Positions 7,567 to 17,170 of a DNA stretch of 55,018 nucleotides are shown one piece after another. A program made the translations under genes and the position numbers. Below the pieces are notes generated by a model. It ran no database searches. It saw only the letters and a list, made by a program, of their open reading frames with translations, and was not told the DNA's origin. Positions within the stretch are counted from its first letter, which is position 1, and each line of letters begins with the position of its first letter. Source of the DNA: Nocardia seriolae NBRC 15557 (lineage in GTDB: Bacteria; Actinomycetota; Actinomycetes; Mycobacteriales; Mycobacteriaceae); assembly GCF_007990715.1 (NCBI RefSeq), contig NZ_BJWY01000035.1:1-55018 (forward strand), in the 5' to 3' direction.

Positions 7567-8994
7567 GTGCACACTGGAGTGGTGAGTCAACGACCGGACG
7601 TACGGCCCAATCGGATTGCCGTGCTATCGGTACATACCTCACCACTTGCCCAGCCGGGGACGGGTGACGCAGGCGGCATGAACGTCTATGTGCTGCAAAC
7701 GGCCATCGAACTGGCCAAGCGCGGGACCCAGGTCGAGATCTTCACCCGGGCCACGTCCTCCAATGACGAACCCGTCGTCGAGGCCGCGCCGGGCGTGCTG
7801 GTCCGCAATGTCGTGGCCGGGCCGTTCGAGGGTCTGGACAAGCACGATCTCCCCACGCAGCTGTGCCCGTTCGCCGCCGAGGTGCTGCGGACCGAGGCCC
7901 GGCATCCGGTCGGTCACTACGACCTCATTCACTCGCACTACTGGCTGTCCGGTCAGGTCGGCTGGCTGGCGCGCGACCGCTGGCGGGTGCCCATGGTGCA
8001 CACCGCGCACACGCTGGCCGCGGTGAAGAACGCCTATCTGGCCGATGGTGATTGCCCCGAGCCCGCGGTTCGCGAGATCGGTGAGAAGCAGATCGTCGCC
8101 GAGGCCGACCGGTTGGTCGCCAATACCGGTGAGGAAGCCCGCCAGCTCGTCGAGCTCTACGGCGCGGATCCCGACCGTATCGACGTGGTGCTGCCGGGCG
8201 CGGACCTGTCCCGCTATCGCCCCGGCGACAAGCTCGCCGCCCGCGCTGAACTCGGACTGCCCGCCGACGAGCGCATCGTCGCCTTCGTCGGCCGCATCCA
8301 GCCCCTCAAGGCCCCCGACGTCCTCGTCCGCGCCGCCGCCCGGCTGCTCGCCGACGAGGCCGCCCGGCCCGATCCGTTCCGCCGCCCGCTGCGCGTGGTG
8401 ATCGTCGGCGGACCCTCCGGCAGCGGCCTGGAGCGACCCAACGCGCTCATCGAATTGGCTTCCGCCCTCGGCATTTCCGATCGCGTCACCTTCCTGCCGC
8501 CGCAGCTCGCGCACCGCCTGGTGCAGGTGTACCGCGCCGCGGACGTGGTCGCCGTGCCCAGCTACAACGAGTCCTTCGGCCTGGTCGCCATCGAGGCGCA
8601 GGCCAGCGGCACCCCCGTGCTCGCCGCCGACGTGGGCGGGCTCGGCACCGCCGTGCGCGACGGCGTCTCCGGCCTGCTGGTCCCCGGCCACCGCACCCCG
8701 GACTGGGCCGACGCCCTGAGCTCGCTGCTCGACGACCCGGCCCGCCTGGCCGTCATGGGCGCGGCCGCCGTCGACCACGCCGCCAACTTCTCCTGGGCGC
8801 ACACCGCCGACGGCCTGCTCGACAGCTATACGGCCGCGCTGTCCCAGGCGCGCGCCAGCCGCCTGCGCGGCGGTAGCCTGCATACCGACGGCAATCAGGC
8901 CAGATCGAGAACATTGACCGGCAGTAGCCCGCGAACAATACGCCGGGAGGTCGAGCCGGCATGGCGGCGGCGGACGGGAGCACTACGCAGATGA
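7567..8994 (+). CDS. mshA: D-inositol-3-phosphate glycosyltransferase, mycothiol synthesis
   Basis: MshA transfers GlcNAc from UDP-GlcNAc to 1L-myo-inositol-1-phosphate, the first committed step of mycothiol synthesis. Diagnostic segments are [20 protein letters not shown] at the N terminus, [51 protein letters not shown] and the retaining-GT4 E-x7-E region [18 protein letters not shown]. Length (475) fits the family, with a low-complexity tail of about 50 residues. Alternative GTG starts occur at 7579 and 7582; the N terminus is uncertain. The 3' end overlaps the next gene by 34 bp, implying coupling with the YbjN-domain gene as at Rv0486-Rv0487. Confidence 0.93.
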   Translation: MHTGVVSQRPDVRPNRIAVLSVHTSPLAQPGTGDAGGMNVYVLQTAIELAKRGTQVEIFTRATSSNDEPVVEAAPGVLVRNVVAGPFEGLDKHDLPTQLCPFAAEVLRTEARHPVGHYDLIHSHYWLSGQVGWLARDRWRVPMVHTAHTLAAVKNAYLADGDCPEPAVREIGEKQIVAEADRLVANTGEEARQLVELYGADPDRIDVVLPGADLSRYRPGDKLAARAELGLPADERIVAFVGRIQPLKAPDVLVRAAARLLADEAARPDPFRRPLRVVIVGGPSGSGLERPNALIELASALGISDRVTFLPPQLAHRLVQVYRAADVVAVPSYNESFGLVAIEAQASGTPVLAADVGGLGTAVRDGVSGLLVPGHRTPDWADALSSLLDDPARLAVMGAAAVDHAANFSWAHTADGLLDSYTAALSQARASRLRGGSLHTDGNQARSRTLTGSSPRTIRREVEPAWRRRTGALRR

Positions 8995-9560
8995 GCGAGG
9001 TCGAGCGCGCGGCCGACTGGACGCCGCGCCCGCACGCCAGCACCGGCGGCCTGAACGACGAAACCGCCCGCGCCACCGCACAACTCATCGACGAGACGCT
9101 GCGCGAACGCGAAATCGAATACACCCGCGACGCCCCCGACCTGTTCGTCGTCGTGCTACCCGGCGAACGCAAACTCAAGACCGTCATCGGCGTCAGCGTC
9201 GGTAAGCACGGCGTGCGCATGGAGTCGTTCGTCTGCCGCAAGCCCGACGAGAACTTCGAGGGCGTCTACAAATTCCTGCTCCGCCGCAACCGCCGCCTCT
9301 ACGGCGTGGCCTACACCATCGACCGCGTCGGCGACATCTACCTCGTCGGCCGCATGTCCAACGACCGCGTCACCCCCGACGAACTCGACCGCTGGCTCGG
9401 CCAGATCCTCGAGGCCGTGGACGCCGACTTCAACACCCTCCTCGAGCTCGGCTTCGCCGAATCCATTCGCAAGGAATGGAAATGGCGCGTCTCCCGCGGC
9501 GAATCCCTGAAGAACCTCCGCGCCTTCGAACACCTCGTGGATTCGGCCGACAAGCAGTAA
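8961..9560 (+). CDS. YbjN-domain protein (Rv0487 type)
   Basis: 199 residues. Core segments are [57 protein letters not shown] and [20 protein letters not shown], matching the actinobacterial YbjN/type III chaperone-like fold found next to mshA. Cytoplasmic, function unproven. Two starts are possible: ATG 8961, and ATG 8991, which begins the conserved part ([10 protein letters not shown]) and would make the overlap with mshA only 4 bp. Confidence 0.8.
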   Translation: MAAADGSTTQMSEVERAADWTPRPHASTGGLNDETARATAQLIDETLREREIEYTRDAPDLFVVVLPGERKLKTVIGVSVGKHGVRMESFVCRKPDENFEGVYKFLLRRNRRLYGVAYTIDRVGDIYLVGRMSNDRVTPDELDRWLGQILEAVDADFNTLLELGFAESIRKEWKWRVSRGESLKNLRAFEHLVDSADKQ

Positions 9561-9611
9561 CCAGCTGGCACAATCGCACCGGAATCCCATCGACGAAGGA
9601 GACCGGGCGGC

Positions 9612-10499
9612 ATGACAGCGCTGGCACTGGATATCGGGGCGACGAAATTCGCGGCTGCGCTGGTCGATCCGGCCGGGGCGGTGGGGGAGTCGCGGCGGGT
9701 CGGGGTACCGGAATCCGGAGTGTGGGACGCCTGCCGGGGCCTGCTCGCCGAGGTGGCCGGAGATATGCGGATCGGTGCGGTCGGGATCGGGTCGGCGGGA
9801 CCGGTGGATATAGACGCCGGAGTATGCGGTCCGCTCAATATTCCGGAGTGGGCCGACGGGTTCCCGATCGTGGACTCGGTACGAAAGTTGTTTCCCGAGG
9901 CCGAGATTCGCCTCGCCATCGACGGCGTGTGCCTGGTGTTGGCCGAACAGCGGCTCGGGGCCGCGCGCGGATTCCGGAACGTTCTCGCCCTGACGGTGTC
10001 ATCGGGCATCGGGGGCGGCATCATCTCCGATGACCGGGTTGTCATGGGCCGCACCGGGAATGGCGGGCACGTCGGTCATATCGTGGTGCCCGGTCAGGAG
10101 GAGCCTTGCGCCTGCGGTGGTTTCGGCTGCGTCGAGGCCGTGGCCAGCGGGAAATCCTCGGTGCGCTGGGCTCGGCGGCAAGGCTGGGCCGGGATCTCCG
10201 GGGTGGAACTCGCGGCCGCCGCGCACGCGGGGGAGGCGATCGCCGTGGCCGCGCTGGAGCGGGCGGGCACCGCCATCGGGACGGCCGTCGCCTCGGCCGC
10301 CGCCCTGCTCGACACCGACCTGGTCGCCATCGGTGGCGGTTTCGCGCAATCCGGTGAGCCGCTGTGGGCTCCGCTGCGTGCGGCCGCGGCCGCACACGCC
10401 CGCCTGAAGTTCCTGCGTGAACTGCGAGTGGTGCCCTCCGAACTGACCGATCAAGCCACCCTGCAAGGCGCGGCGATCCTCGCGCTCGGGCGCGGATAG
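9612..10499 (+). CDS. ROK-family sugar kinase-like protein
   Basis: 295 residues with the ROK signatures: phosphate-binding DIGATKFAAALVD at the N terminus, GIGSAGPVD, the substrate-binding GGHVGHIVV and the zinc-binding CACGGFGC followed by E. There is no N-terminal winged helix, so it looks like a kinase (glucokinase or other hexokinase) and not a ROK repressor. In the segment IPEWADGFPIVD the usual Asn-Asp catalytic pair of ROK kinases is poorly conserved (AIDGVCLVLAEQ where ENDANAAALAE is typical), so kinase activity is uncertain. ATG 9612 follows AAGGAG with a 10-nt gap. Lies between the mshA-ybjN pair and gpmA. Confidence 0.8.
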   Translation: MTALALDIGATKFAAALVDPAGAVGESRRVGVPESGVWDACRGLLAEVAGDMRIGAVGIGSAGPVDIDAGVCGPLNIPEWADGFPIVDSVRKLFPEAEIRLAIDGVCLVLAEQRLGAARGFRNVLALTVSSGIGGGIISDDRVVMGRTGNGGHVGHIVVPGQEEPCACGGFGCVEAVASGKSSVRWARRQGWAGISGVELAAAAHAGEAIAVAALERAGTAIGTAVASAAALLDTDLVAIGGGFAQSGEPLWAPLRAAAAAHARLKFLRELRVVPSELTDQATLQGAAILALGRG

Positions 10500-10575
10500 A
10501 TCTGCGTTCGAGCGGGCATAACCGCAGCGTGAGGGCCGGGGATGCAGGGAAATCCCCGCGTGGGAGGATGACCCC

Positions 10576-11313
10576 ATGACGTACACCCTCGTTTTGCTGC
10601 GCCACGGCGAGAGCGAATGGAATGCCCTGAACCTGTTCACCGGTTGGGTGGATGTTCGCCTCACCGACAAGGGTGTCGCCGAGGGCAAGCGTGCCGGGGA
10701 ATTGCTGGCCGAGCACGGGATTCTGCCGGATATCGTGTACACCTCGCTGCTGCGCCGGGCGATCAGTACCGCCAACAATGCTCTCGACGCCTGTGACCGG
10801 CACTGGATTCCGGTGGTTCGGGACTGGCGTCTGAACGAGCGCCACTACGGCGCGTTGCAGGGCAAGAACAAGGCGGAGATCAAGGAGCAGTACGGCAACG
10901 ACCAGTTCATGCTGTGGCGTCGCAGCTACGACACCCCGCCGCCGCCGATCGAGCTGGACAGCGAGTACTCGCAGGACGGCGACCCCCGCTACGCGGGCAT
11001 CGAGGTGCCGCGCACCGAGTGCCTGAAGGACGTCGTGGCCCGCATGGTCCCGTACTGGGAGGACACCATCGCCACCGATGTGCGCGCCGGTAAGACCGTT
11101 CTCGTTGCCGCGCACGGCAATTCGCTGCGCGCGCTGGTGAAGCACCTGGAGAACATCTCCGACGAGGAGATCGCCGAGCTGAACATCCCCACCGGCATCC
11201 CGCTGAAGTACGAGCTGGACGAGAACCTGCGCCCCATCGGCACGGGTGTCTACCTCGACCCGGAGGCCGCCGCGGCGGGTGCCGCCGCCGTCGCCAATCA
11301 GGGCGGGAAATAA
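10576..11313 (+). CDS. gpmA: 2,3-bisphosphoglycerate-dependent phosphoglycerate mutase
   Basis: Interconverts 3- and 2-phosphoglycerate in glycolysis. [10 protein letters not shown] carries the phosphohistidine; [10 protein letters not shown], the [10 protein letters not shown] loop and [15 protein letters not shown] with the second His are all present. 245 residues is the normal length. ATG 10576 has GGAGG 8 nt upstream. A strong terminator follows. Position before senX3-regX3 matches Rv0489, although here a secreted hydrolase and a block of broken genes intervene. Confidence 0.96.
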   Translation: MTYTLVLLRHGESEWNALNLFTGWVDVRLTDKGVAEGKRAGELLAEHGILPDIVYTSLLRRAISTANNALDACDRHWIPVVRDWRLNERHYGALQGKNKAEIKEQYGNDQFMLWRRSYDTPPPPIELDSEYSQDGDPRYAGIEVPRTECLKDVVARMVPYWEDTIATDVRAGKTVLVAAHGNSLRALVKHLENISDEEIAELNIPTGIPLKYELDENLRPIGTGVYLDPEAAAAGAAAVANQGGK

Positions 11314-11361
11314 CAACTCTCGTCGACTCTCGGGGCTTCGCCTCTGAAACCCTCGAAATGG

Positions 11362-11390
11362 TGCCTCGCCCAATGCGATTGGGCGGGGCA
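11362..11390 (+). terminator. Rho-independent terminator of gpmA
   Basis: Stem TGCCTCGCCCAAT (11362-11374), loop GCG, ATTGGGCGGGGCA (11378-11390), one G-T wobble, then TTATTTTC. It also argues against the far-upstream start available for the next gene. Confidence 0.85.
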
Positions 11391-11579
11391 TTATTTTCAC
11401 GACAATTGAGTGTGATGCACATCTCACTACGTGACCGTAGGGTATTCCTTGCTGCCGCAGTCGAATTTGCCGAGTCGTTGCCCGTTCAAATGGGTATCTG
11501 TAACTCGGGGTTTGCAACTTACTTTCGAGTAGATATGCTGCTGATCGTTCGACCATTTGCGAGAGGTAGATCACGTTCG

Positions 11580-13628
11580 ATGGAGCACGCGCTACGGGCC
11601 ACGGTGCTCGCCACCTCAGCCGCTCTGCTCCTCCCTTTGACCGGCATAACAGCCGATGCCGACACCCCCACCGGCCCCGACGGCGGCGCCGCCGGCGCCG
11701 CCTGGACCGCCGCCGAGGACGGACCGCAGCAGTACCCCAACGTCTTCATCGAGTGGGACGTCCCGATCACCATGAGTGACGGCACCATTCTCAAGGCCAA
11801 CGTCTACCACCCGGCCGACGCCGCGGGCCGCCCCATCGCCGCTCCGACGCCGACCGTCGTGAACATGACGCCCTACACCAAGCTGGTGTCGAACGTCGCC
11901 GACAGCGCCATCTCGATTCCCGGCCTGGGCGACACCCTGCTCAACGTCTTCCGGAACATCCGGCTGGACGGCACCCCGATCACCGGCTTCGGCGAACTGC
12001 TGAACGCGGCGGGCAACGGCGAACTCCGCAACTTCTCCGTCGACCGCCAGCTCATCAAGTCCGGTTACACGCAGGTCGTCGTGGACGTGCGCGGCACCGG
12101 CTTCTCGCAGGGTGAGTGGGACATGCTGCGCGGCCGCGAGCAGCAGGACACCGTCGAGGTCATCGACTGGGCGTCCAAACAGGGCTTCAGCAATGGCCGC
12201 ATCGGCATGAACGGCCTGTCCTACTCGGCCATCAACCAGGTGCAGGCCGCCGAGAAGCAGCCGCCCGCGCTGAAGGCCATCTTCCCCATCGTGCCCGGCA
12301 GCGACCTCATCGACGACGTGCTCGCGCCCGGCGGCGGCTTCGGCTTCAACTTCATCCCGCTCTGGCTGGGCGCCATCAACGGCCTCAAGTGGGTGCCGGA
12401 CCTGGCCTCGATCGCCAACGGCGCCTTCGACTTCAAGTGGCTGCAGGATCGCGCCGACGATCCCTTCGGCTACCTCGACGTGCTCATGTCGGCCTACACC
12501 AGCACCTCGATGGACACCATCGACCCGCGGGTCAGGGAGATGCTCAACGGCCTCAGCCAGGAGCGCGGGGAATGGCTGGGCGACCCGAGCCGCATCCAGA
12601 TCCCGACCTTCGTGACCGGCGGCTGGCACGACCTGTTCACCTACTCGGAATCCAAGATCTACAACCAGATTCCGCTGCCGACCGGCCAGAAACAGCTGCT
12701 GATGGGCAACACCTACCACGTCACCTCGGGCGCGGACGTGAACCGCGTCGGCGCACCGCCGCGCCTGGACGTGCTGCAGCGCGCCTGGTTCGACAAGTGG
12801 CTCAAGGGCATCGACAACGGCATCGACTCCTACGGTCCGGTGACGCTGAAGACGCAGGGCGGCGGCTGGAACACCCAGGGCGGATTCGGACCCACCGCAC
12901 CGGTTTCCGAGGCCGCCGACTACCGGCGTATGTACTTCTCGGCGCAGTCCTCCGGCACCGCGAACAGCGTCCACGACGGCTCGCTCACCGCGGCCGCCAA
13001 TGGCGACACCGACCGGCTGTCCATCGCGCCCGGCCTGTACACCGTCTGCTCCAATGACGCCGCCCAGGCCAGCGCGGGCGCGCTGGACCTGCTCGACGCC
13101 TGCGCCAAGGACAACCGCATCGCCGAGACCAACGCGCTCACCTTCACCAGCGCGCCGGTGGCCGAGGCCACCACCATCTCGGGTCCGATCGCGGTGCACC
13201 TGAATACCGTTCAGGACGCCGCCGACGGCTACTGGACCGTCACCGTCAACGACGTCGCCCCAGACGGTCAGTCGACCGTGCTCACCTCGGGCTCGCTCAT
13301 GGCCTCGCTGCGCCAGGTCGACGAGGCCAACAGCACCCGCTCGGCCAATGGCGACTACACCGACCCGCGCGCCTTCACCTCGCTGGACAAGCGCCAGGAG
13401 ACCGTGCCGGGCGAGGCGACCACCCTGGACATCGCCCTCAGCGGTACCCAGGCCGTCCTGCAACCGGGCCACCGCCTGCGCGTGGACGTCTTCGCGGGCA
13501 ACTTCCCCAAGGGCCTGCCCATCCTCCCGATGCTCATCGACACCGGCCTGAAGCCCGAGCACCTGCAGCTCGATCCGGATCGCCCGAGCTTCGTGAACAT
13601 CCCGGTCCGCGGCAATACCGGTTGGTGA
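11580..13628 (+). CDS. Secreted CocE/NonD-family alpha/beta hydrolase
   Basis: 682 residues from ATG 11580. The N terminus MEHALRATVLATSAALLLPL ends near ITADADT, a Sec signal peptide. The catalytic domain shows PITMSDGTILKANVYHP, VVDVRGTGFSQG, nucleophile elbow GMNGLSYSAINQ and GGWHDLF; the C-terminal third is the jelly-roll typical of X-Pro dipeptidyl-peptidase S15/CocE proteins (GHRLRVDVFAGNFP). It should be an extracytoplasmic esterase or peptidase. The frame stays open 74 codons further upstream, but that stretch crosses the gpmA terminator and lacks conservation. No homologue sits at this point in the M. tuberculosis order, so it is an insertion relative to that genome. Confidence 0.85.
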   Translation: MEHALRATVLATSAALLLPLTGITADADTPTGPDGGAAGAAWTAAEDGPQQYPNVFIEWDVPITMSDGTILKANVYHPADAAGRPIAAPTPTVVNMTPYTKLVSNVADSAISIPGLGDTLLNVFRNIRLDGTPITGFGELLNAAGNGELRNFSVDRQLIKSGYTQVVVDVRGTGFSQGEWDMLRGREQQDTVEVIDWASKQGFSNGRIGMNGLSYSAINQVQAAEKQPPALKAIFPIVPGSDLIDDVLAPGGGFGFNFIPLWLGAINGLKWVPDLASIANGAFDFKWLQDRADDPFGYLDVLMSAYTSTSMDTIDPRVREMLNGLSQERGEWLGDPSRIQIPTFVTGGWHDLFTYSESKIYNQIPLPTGQKQLLMGNTYHVTSGADVNRVGAPPRLDVLQRAWFDKWLKGIDNGIDSYGPVTLKTQGGGWNTQGGFGPTAPVSEAADYRRMYFSAQSSGTANSVHDGSLTAAANGDTDRLSIAPGLYTVCSNDAAQASAGALDLLDACAKDNRIAETNALTFTSAPVAEATTISGPIAVHLNTVQDAADGYWTVTVNDVAPDGQSTVLTSGSLMASLRQVDEANSTRSANGDYTDPRAFTSLDKRQETVPGEATTLDIALSGTQAVLQPGHRLRVDVFAGNFPKGLPILPMLIDTGLKPEHLQLDPDRPSFVNIPVRGNTGW

Positions 13629-13650
13629 ATCCGCTTCTCCGGGACTGAAA

Positions 13651-13684
13651 CCCCGGGCGTGCACAATGGCGTGCACGCCCGGGG
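13651..13684. terminator. Bidirectional terminator between convergent genes
   Basis: Perfect 14-bp stem CCCCGGGCGTGCAC (13651-13664), loop AATGGC, GTGCACGCCCGGGG (13671-13684), followed by CTTTCTTTT on the plus strand and preceded by GAAA, which gives a short T-run for the minus strand. It lies between the CocE-type gene and the oxidoreductase stop at 13702. Confidence 0.9.
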
Positions 13685-13701
13685 CTTTCTTTTGCGCACG
13701 G

Positions 13702-14739
13702 TCAGGATTCGCGATCACCGACCAGCACGACCTTGCCGGTGACGGTGCCGGATTCGGCGAGGGTGAGCGCACGGGCGGTCTCCCGCAACGGGATTCGGGC
13801 CGCGATCTGCGGGTGCAGCACGCCGCGCTCGGCGAGCTCGAACACCCCGGCCAGATCCGCGGCGAGCCGTGCCCGGAACCGGGAGAGCCGGCGGCGTCCG
13901 GCCCAGATGTTGTAGAAGGACGCATTGCGCTTGTTGGGCAGCGCATTCCACCACAGCAGCCGGGCGAACAGCTTCAGCACCGGCAGCCTGGAATCGCCCT
14001 CCTCGTTCTTGGTGGCCGCGCTGCCGTAGGAGACCAGGGTGCCGCCGGGGGCCAGCAGCCCGAAGGAGTCCACGATGCCGGGCCCGCCGACATGATCGAA
14101 GACCGCGTCCACCCCGCCCGGCGCGAGCGCCCGCACCTGCGCGGCCACATCCCCGCGATAGTCCACCGGTGTCGCGCCGAGCGTGGCCACCGCGTCCGCA
14201 TTGCGCGCCGACGCCGTCCCGATCACCCGGATCCCCGCGGCCCGCGCCAGCTGCACCAGCGTCGAGCCGACGCCCCCGTTTGCGCCGTGCACCAGAATCG
14301 TCTGCCCCGCACGGACTTTCGCCGACCGGTGCAGCATCTGCCAGGCGGTGATGCCATTGACGACGAAGGTCTCCGCCGCCTCCGCGCCGAGCCCGTCCGG
14401 GACCGGGACCAGATCCCCCGCGGGCACCGTGAGGTGACTGCTCCAGCCGCCGATCTTGGTCAGCGCCGCGACCCGGCGGCCGATCAGTGCCGGATCGACC
14501 CCGGCTCCGACCGCGACCACCTCGCCGACGATGTCGTAGCCGGGCACGAACGGGAACGCGGGCTGGTCGTAGTACTTGCCGCGGCGCATCTGCTGTTCGG
14601 CGAAGGAGACTCCGGTCGCCTCCATCCGGACCAGCGCCTCGCCCGGCCGGGTCGGCGGCAGTTCGCGGGTGGTGACGGTCGGGCCCTCGGGCTCGACGCG
14701 TCCGGGGAGCGCAACTTCGGTGGCGATGATGGTCGACAT
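13702..14739 (-). CDS. Zinc-independent MDR-family oxidoreductase (quinone reductase-like)
   Basis: 345 residues from ATG 14739 (MSTIIATEVALPG). GroES-like N-terminal domain (VRMEATGVSFAEQQMRRGKYY, FPFVPGYDIVGEVVAVG) and Rossmann ILVHGANGGVGSTLVQLARA. No structural-zinc Cys cluster, so it belongs with NADPH:quinone reductases and enoyl reductases of the medium-chain superfamily. GGAAGG precedes the start. A palindrome suited to a TetR-type repressor lies 18 bp upstream of the start, and a truncated TetR gene is the next gene upstream, which suggests former local control. Confidence 0.85.
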   Translation of the reverse strand: MSTIIATEVALPGRVEPEGPTVTTRELPPTRPGEALVRMEATGVSFAEQQMRRGKYYDQPAFPFVPGYDIVGEVVAVGAGVDPALIGRRVAALTKIGGWSSHLTVPAGDLVPVPDGLGAEAAETFVVNGITAWQMLHRSAKVRAGQTILVHGANGGVGSTLVQLARAAGIRVIGTASARNADAVATLGATPVDYRGDVAAQVRALAPGGVDAVFDHVGGPGIVDSFGLLAPGGTLVSYGSAATKNEEGDSRLPVLKLFARLLWWNALPNKRNASFYNIWAGRRRLSRFRARLAADLAGVFELAERGVLHPQIAARIPLRETARALTLAESGTVTGKVVLVGDRES

Positions 14740-14756
14740 CGGTCCGCACCTTCCAG

Positions 14757-14776
14757 GTGTGTGACTGGTCAATCAC
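14757..14776. promoter_or_regulatory. Putative TetR operator
   Basis: GTGTGTGACTGGTCAATCAC is an imperfect palindrome with TGAC-N2-GTCA at its centre and GTG/CAC outer arms. It lies 18 bp upstream of the oxidoreductase ATG, just downstream of a tetR-like gene. Confidence 0.45.
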
Positions 14777-14794
14777 TCTTGGGTTGAAAGAAAA

Positions 14795-14813
14795 CGCCCT
14801 CGGTCGGAGGGCG
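14795..14813 (-). terminator. Terminator after the tetR-like gene
   Basis: On the minus strand CGCCCTC, a 5-nt loop and GAGGGCG are followed by TTTTCTTTC. It separates the truncated tetR gene from the oxidoreductase gene, which therefore needs its own promoter. Confidence 0.75.
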
Positions 14814-14821
14814 CGTGCAGC

Positions 14822-15265
14822 TCAGTTGTAGTGGCGGATACCTGCGGTCAGGGTGGCGGCCCAAGGGCCTTCGGTGGCATCCAGGCCGAGGGTGGTGATC
14901 AGGTGGCACAGCTGGCCGTAGGCCATGAAGTGCTGAACCTGCTCTCCGGTCGCGTCGGAACGCGTTTGGGCGAATTCGGTGATGCGCTGCAACCCGCGGC
15001 GCATGGCCGTGGCGATATCGGGTGTATCGGCCGCCGACAGGGCGTGTACCTGCAGCATGAGCAGGCTCTTGTCGACGATCAATTCGGCGTAGGCCCCGCC
15101 CACTTCGTGCAGGACCTGCTCCGGGTCGCCGCCCGGTATCCGGGCGGCGCCGGTGGCCAACGCCCCCTCGACCCGCTCGAAACACCGGTCGAGGGCGGCG
15201 ACGAACAACTCCACCTTGCTGGGGAAGAGCTTGAACACATACGCGGGCGAGATGCCGGCCGTCAC
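14822..15265 (-). pseudogene. TetR-family regulator lacking most of its DNA-binding domain
   Basis: 147 residues beginning VTAGISPAYVFKLFPSKVEL, the recognition helix and helix 4 of a TetR HTH (usual form GVSxxxLYxxFxSKxxL), followed by an intact all-alpha ligand-binding domain. About 40 N-terminal residues, including helices 1 and 2, are absent. Sequence directly upstream belongs to a different gene, a reductase fragment ending GSRVVKGFN, so a deletion fused the two. A GTG allows translation from 15265, but the product could not bind DNA normally. Confidence 0.75.
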
Positions 15266-15281
15266 GGCGACGGTGATTGAA

Positions 15282-15565
15282 GCCCTTCACCACCCGTGAG
15301 CCGGGCGCCTCGGCCGAAATGCGTTCGGCCACAGCCGGTTCGGTGAGGGCGAAACCGCCGCTGCCGGGCGCGAAGCCGTCCGGCGCGAAGGCGTTGGTGC
15401 AGTCCAGCAGGATTCGTCCGTCGAAGGCGCGCCCGACGGACGCCAGGACTTCGGACAGCGCGTCGACCGGTAGGGCCAGCAGTGTCACCGCGCCGAATCC
15501 GGCCGCCTCCGTGATCGTCACGGCCCGCGCGCCGTCGCCGATCGCCGCGGCGGCTGCGGCCGCCT
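15282..15565 (-). pseudogene. Internal fragment of an F420/NADP-type reductase
   Basis: The minus frame encodes about 95 residues: AAAIGDGARAVTITEAAGFG, AVTLLALPVDALSEVL, GRILLDCTNAFAPDGF, LTEPAVAERI and GSRVVKGFN. These match the middle of NADPH-dependent F420 reductase-like Rossmann proteins (DCTNPL, RVVKAFN motifs). The N-terminal GxGxxG strand and the C-terminal half are both missing. It joins the HxlR remnant on one side and the TetR remnant on the other. HxlR regulators often sit divergent from such reductases, so one deletion spanning the shared promoter could explain that junction. Confidence 0.6.
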
Positions 15566-15577
15566 GCCCGGCGGCGC

Positions 15578-15754
15578 ATGGAACGGATGGGTTTGCTGGA
15601 ACGTCGCAGGTACGTGGAAGCGCCTCCGCGCGTGGAGTATTCGCTGACCGCGGCGGGCGTCGATCTGCTGCGCCCGATCTTCGCGCTGGGGGAGTGGGCG
15701 GACCGCCACGGGGATTCCGTGCGCACCGCCCTCTACGGCGACCCCGAGGACTGA
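15578..15754 (+). pseudogene. HxlR-family regulator, C-terminal remnant
   Basis: 58 residues from the first in-frame ATG: MERMGLLERRRYVEAPPRVEY then SLTAAGVDLLRPIFALGEWA. This is the wing and last helix of the HxlR winged-helix domain (family pattern LxxAGLVxRxxYxxxPPRVEYxLT). About 50 N-terminal residues with the recognition helix are gone. No ribosome binding site is evident. TGA at 15752-15754 is probably the native end. Confidence 0.7.
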
Positions 15755-15885
15755 ACCGTCGTCGCGAACGTGGTTGCCACAAGGGCGCTCACCGGTGGCG
15801 ACACGCTGACCGAACATTGCGTAAACACCGGGCTAACGAGCGTGGAAGGACCCGTGACCTGCGTGAAACTTCCAGCACCCGGGGT

Positions 15886-15912
15886 TTGACCAGGCTTGGA
15901 CGACCGTACGAT
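15886..15912 (+). promoter_or_regulatory. Predicted senX3 promoter, leaderless
   Basis: TTGACC (15886-15891), a 15-bp spacer, TACGAT (15907-15912), then 7 nt to GTG 15920. The spacer is short, so the -35 is tentative; the -10 to start distance fits a leaderless mRNA. Confidence 0.5.
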
Positions 15913-15919
15913 TCAAGAT

Positions 15920-17170
15920 GTGAGCGTTCCACAGGCCGTGCTTTTGGCAGTCCTGGCGGCCGTAGTCGGACTGGCCGTCGGAGGACTGCTCAGTCCGTAT
16001 GTGAACGCCCGCCAGGAACGCCTGCGTGCCGCCACCGATACCGGGCTGACCATGTCGCAGGTCCTGGACCTGATCGTGCTCGCCTCCGAGTCCGGCATCG
16101 CCGTGGTCGACCAGTACCGGGACGTGGTGCTGGTGAACCCGCGTGCCGAGGAACTGGGCGTGGTTCACGACCGCCTGCTCGACGAGCGCGCCTGGGCCGC
16201 GGTCGAGCAGGTGCTGGCCGGCGGCCAGGACGTGGAATTCGAGCTCACCGCCAAGATCCCCATGCCCGGCCGCGCCCGCCTGGCTGTCCGAGGGGTTGCT
16301 CGACCGCTCTCCCAGGAGAATCCGAACTTCGTGGTCCTGTTCGCGGACGACGATTCCGAGCAGGCCCGCATGGAGGCCACCCGCCGCGACTTCGTCGCCA
16401 ATGTGAGCCACGAGCTCAAGACCCCGGTCGGCGCCATGAGCCTATTGGCGGAGGCGTTGCTGGAATCGGCGGACGATCCGGATTCGGTGCGGCACTTCGG
16501 TGAACGCCTACACGGTGAGGCCCGCCGCATGGGCAAGATGGTGACCGAGCTGATCGCGCTGTCCCGCCTGCAGGGCGCGGAGCGGCTGCCGGAGCTGGAG
16601 GCCGTCGACGTCGACACCGTGGTCACCCAGGCCATCGAGCGCTCCCGCAATGTCGCCGAGGCCGCGGGCATCACCGTCTCCACCGACGCCACCAGCGGCC
16701 TCGAGGTGCTCGGCGATCAGACCCTGCTGGTGACCGCGCTGTCCAACCTGGTCGAGAACGCCATCGCGTACTCCCCGCGCGGCTCGCACGTGTCGGTGAG
16801 CCGGGCGCTGCGCGGCGGCTATGTCAATATCGCGGTCACCGATCGCGGCATCGGCATCTCCAAGGAGGATCAGGAGCGCGTTTTCGAGCGTTTCTTCCGG
16901 GCCGACAAGGCGCGCTCGCGTGCCACCGGCGGTACCGGCCTCGGGCTGGCTATCGTCAAGCATGTGGCCGCCAACCACAACGGTGAGATCACCCTGTGGA
17001 GCAAACTGGGCACCGGATCGACGTTCACGCTGCGCGTCCCGGCCCATCCTGCCGATTCCAACGGGCAGGGCGACAAGAAGCTTGCCACCGGTGTTCCGGT
17101 GGCCAAGAAGGAAAACGGCCCAAGTCCCCTCGGGCGGGCCAGAACCAACGGTGTGGAGGCAACCCGATGA
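15920..17170 (+). CDS. senX3: Sensor histidine kinase of the phosphate-responsive SenX3-RegX3 system
   Basis: 416 residues. An N-terminal membrane segment ([19 protein letters not shown]) is followed by a PAS-like region ([18 protein letters not shown]), the H box [26 protein letters not shown] box [14 protein letters not shown]1 DRGIGIS, F region and G2 [12 protein letters not shown]. SenX3 controls phosphate-starvation responses through RegX3 in mycobacteria; that role is inferred by orthology and gene order (after gpm1). GTG 15920 is chosen from the nearby -10. TGA overlaps regX3 ATG (ATGA), so the two are translationally coupled. Confidence 0.93.
   Translation: MSVPQAVLLAVLAAVVGLAVGGLLSPYVNARQERLRAATDTGLTMSQVLDLIVLASESGIAVVDQYRDVVLVNPRAEELGVVHDRLLDERAWAAVEQVLAGGQDVEFELTAKIPMPGRARLAVRGVARPLSQENPNFVVLFADDDSEQARMEATRRDFVANVSHELKTPVGAMSLLAEALLESADDPDSVRHFGERLHGEARRMGKMVTELIALSRLQGAERLPELEAVDVDTVVTQAIERSRNVAEAAGITVSTDATSGLEVLGDQTLLVTALSNLVENAIAYSPRGSHVSVSRALRGGYVNIAVTDRGIGISKEDQERVFERFFRADKARSRATGGTGLGLAIVKHVAANHNGEITLWSKLGTGSTFTLRVPAHPADSNGQGDKKLATGVPVAKKENGPSPLGRARTNGVEATR

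Noticed and set aside
9901..9960. ROK protein as a transcriptional repressor
   Set aside because: It lacks the N-terminal winged helix of NagC/Mlc-type ROK regulators.
11358..11579. 74-codon N-terminal extension of the CocE-type hydrolase
   Set aside because: It would pass through the gpmA terminator and place the signal peptide internally.
11616..13946. 776-codon open frame antisense to the CocE-type hydrolase
   Set aside because: Composition is that of a GC-rich shadow frame (Arg/Gly/Val/His/Asp-rich, no motifs); the plus strand carries a full hydrolase with signal peptide and nucleophile elbow.
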